Below, piece after piece: positions 5,340 through 5,433 of a DNA stretch of 5,433 bases. Origin of the DNA: Pseudomonadota bacterium. GTDB taxonomy: Bacteria > Pseudomonadota > Gammaproteobacteria > Steroidobacterales > Steroidobacteraceae. The notes beneath the pieces were generated by a model that did not search any database, had not been told where the DNA came from, and saw only the letters and a program-made list of their open reading frames with translations. Each line of letters begins with the position of its first letter. Position 1 is the stretch's first letter. The stretch is taken from positions 1 through 5,433 of the forward strand of contig JAEWLQ010000120.1 in the NCBI GenBank assembly GCA_023457495.1. The letters are read 5' to 3'. Made by a program: the position numbers and the translations under genes.

Positions 5340-5433
5340 TCAGGGCAGCAACGGCTCGATGAACTTCATGAGGCGCGTCACCGCGCCTCGGTTTTCATCC
5401 ACCACCTTTCGGCCGGCCGCGGCCCTCCGGGCG
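5340..5433 (-). CDS. waaA: 3-deoxy-D-manno-octulosonic acid transferase, C-terminal fragment (probable)
   Basis: The minus strand carries an open frame from the right edge to a TGA at 5342-5340, giving the last 30 residues of a protein. The key stretch ENRGAVTRLMKFIEPLLP resembles the usual end of WaaA (KdtA), where an (A/E)NRGA(L/V)xRL helix leads into a Pro/Leu-rich terminus. WaaA is the inner-membrane-bound glycosyltransferase that adds Kdo to lipid A. Its position, convergent with tolC and 24 bases beyond its stop, fits the neighbourhood I recall from xanthomonads. Only 30 residues are visible, so the family assignment is by motif memory and not secure; the gene continues off the window. 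Confidence 0.6.
   Translation of the reverse strand, partial: ARRAAAGRKVVDENRGAVTRLMKFIEPLLP
5370..5394 (+). terminator. Probable intrinsic terminator of tolC, inside the convergent gene
   Basis: GAGGCGCG (5370-5377) and CGCGCCTC (5382-5389) form a perfect 8-bp GC-rich stem closed by a TCAC tetraloop, followed by GG and TTTT (5391-5394 are GTTT, with the fourth T at 5395). It lies about 55 bases after the tolC stop. The U-tract is short and offset by two Gs, so efficiency may be modest. In the opposite direction the stem is not followed by Ts, so it would act only on rightward transcripts. Confidence 0.5.

Noticed and set aside
1..5425. Shared GCCGCGGCC at both ends of the window (1-9 and 5416-5424) as possible flanking repeats
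   Set aside because: The match is nine bases of pure GC, common by chance at this composition, and the longer flanks do not align.

Overview
The window looks like chromosomal core DNA from a GC-rich gammaproteobacterium. Xanthomonadales or a relative such as Lysobacter-like or Steroidobacter-like lineages is the best guess. This rests on strongly GC-biased codon third positions, a TolC very close in motif structure to the enterobacterial protein, and the order Pcm-like methyltransferase / rhodanese / tolC / (probable) waaA, which I recall from xanthomonad genomes. The taxonomic guess is inference. I see no mobile element, tRNA, rRNA or CRISPR array.

Layout. Positions 1-214 hold no gene I can name. 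A large leftward gene (215-2578) encodes a membrane-anchored PAS-PAS-GGDEF-EAL protein for cyclic di-GMP turnover. A divergent intergenic region of about 205 bases follows, with an AT-rich island and candidate promoter elements. Rightward from 2784 come a Pcm-like SAM-dependent methyltransferase and a single-domain rhodanese, overlapping by one base (TGATG) and so probably translationally coupled. An 85-base gap carries an extended -10 promoter, then tolC (3840-5315). From 5340 to the right edge, the minus strand carries what looks like the last 30 codons of waaA (Kdo transferase), convergent with tolC. A perfect 8-bp hairpin followed by four Ts lies inside that tail and may terminate tolC transcription.

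How the genes relate. TolC is the outer-membrane exit duct for tripartite efflux pumps and type I secretion. WaaA builds the lipopolysaccharide core, so the right half concerns the cell envelope. The methyltransferase and rhodanese form a small unit whose job is not evident from the sequence; the methyltransferase lacks parts of the classical isoaspartyl methyltransferase signature. The cyclic di-GMP protein is transcribed separately and shares only the divergent promoter region.

I did not find a clear new multi-gene system. The points most worth a second look are the divergent Pcm-like protein coupled to a rhodanese next to tolC, the altered aperture and enlarged loops of TolC, the apparently bifunctional GGDEF-EAL protein with intact I-site and an EVL variant motif, and the terminator-like hairpin embedded in the waaA end.
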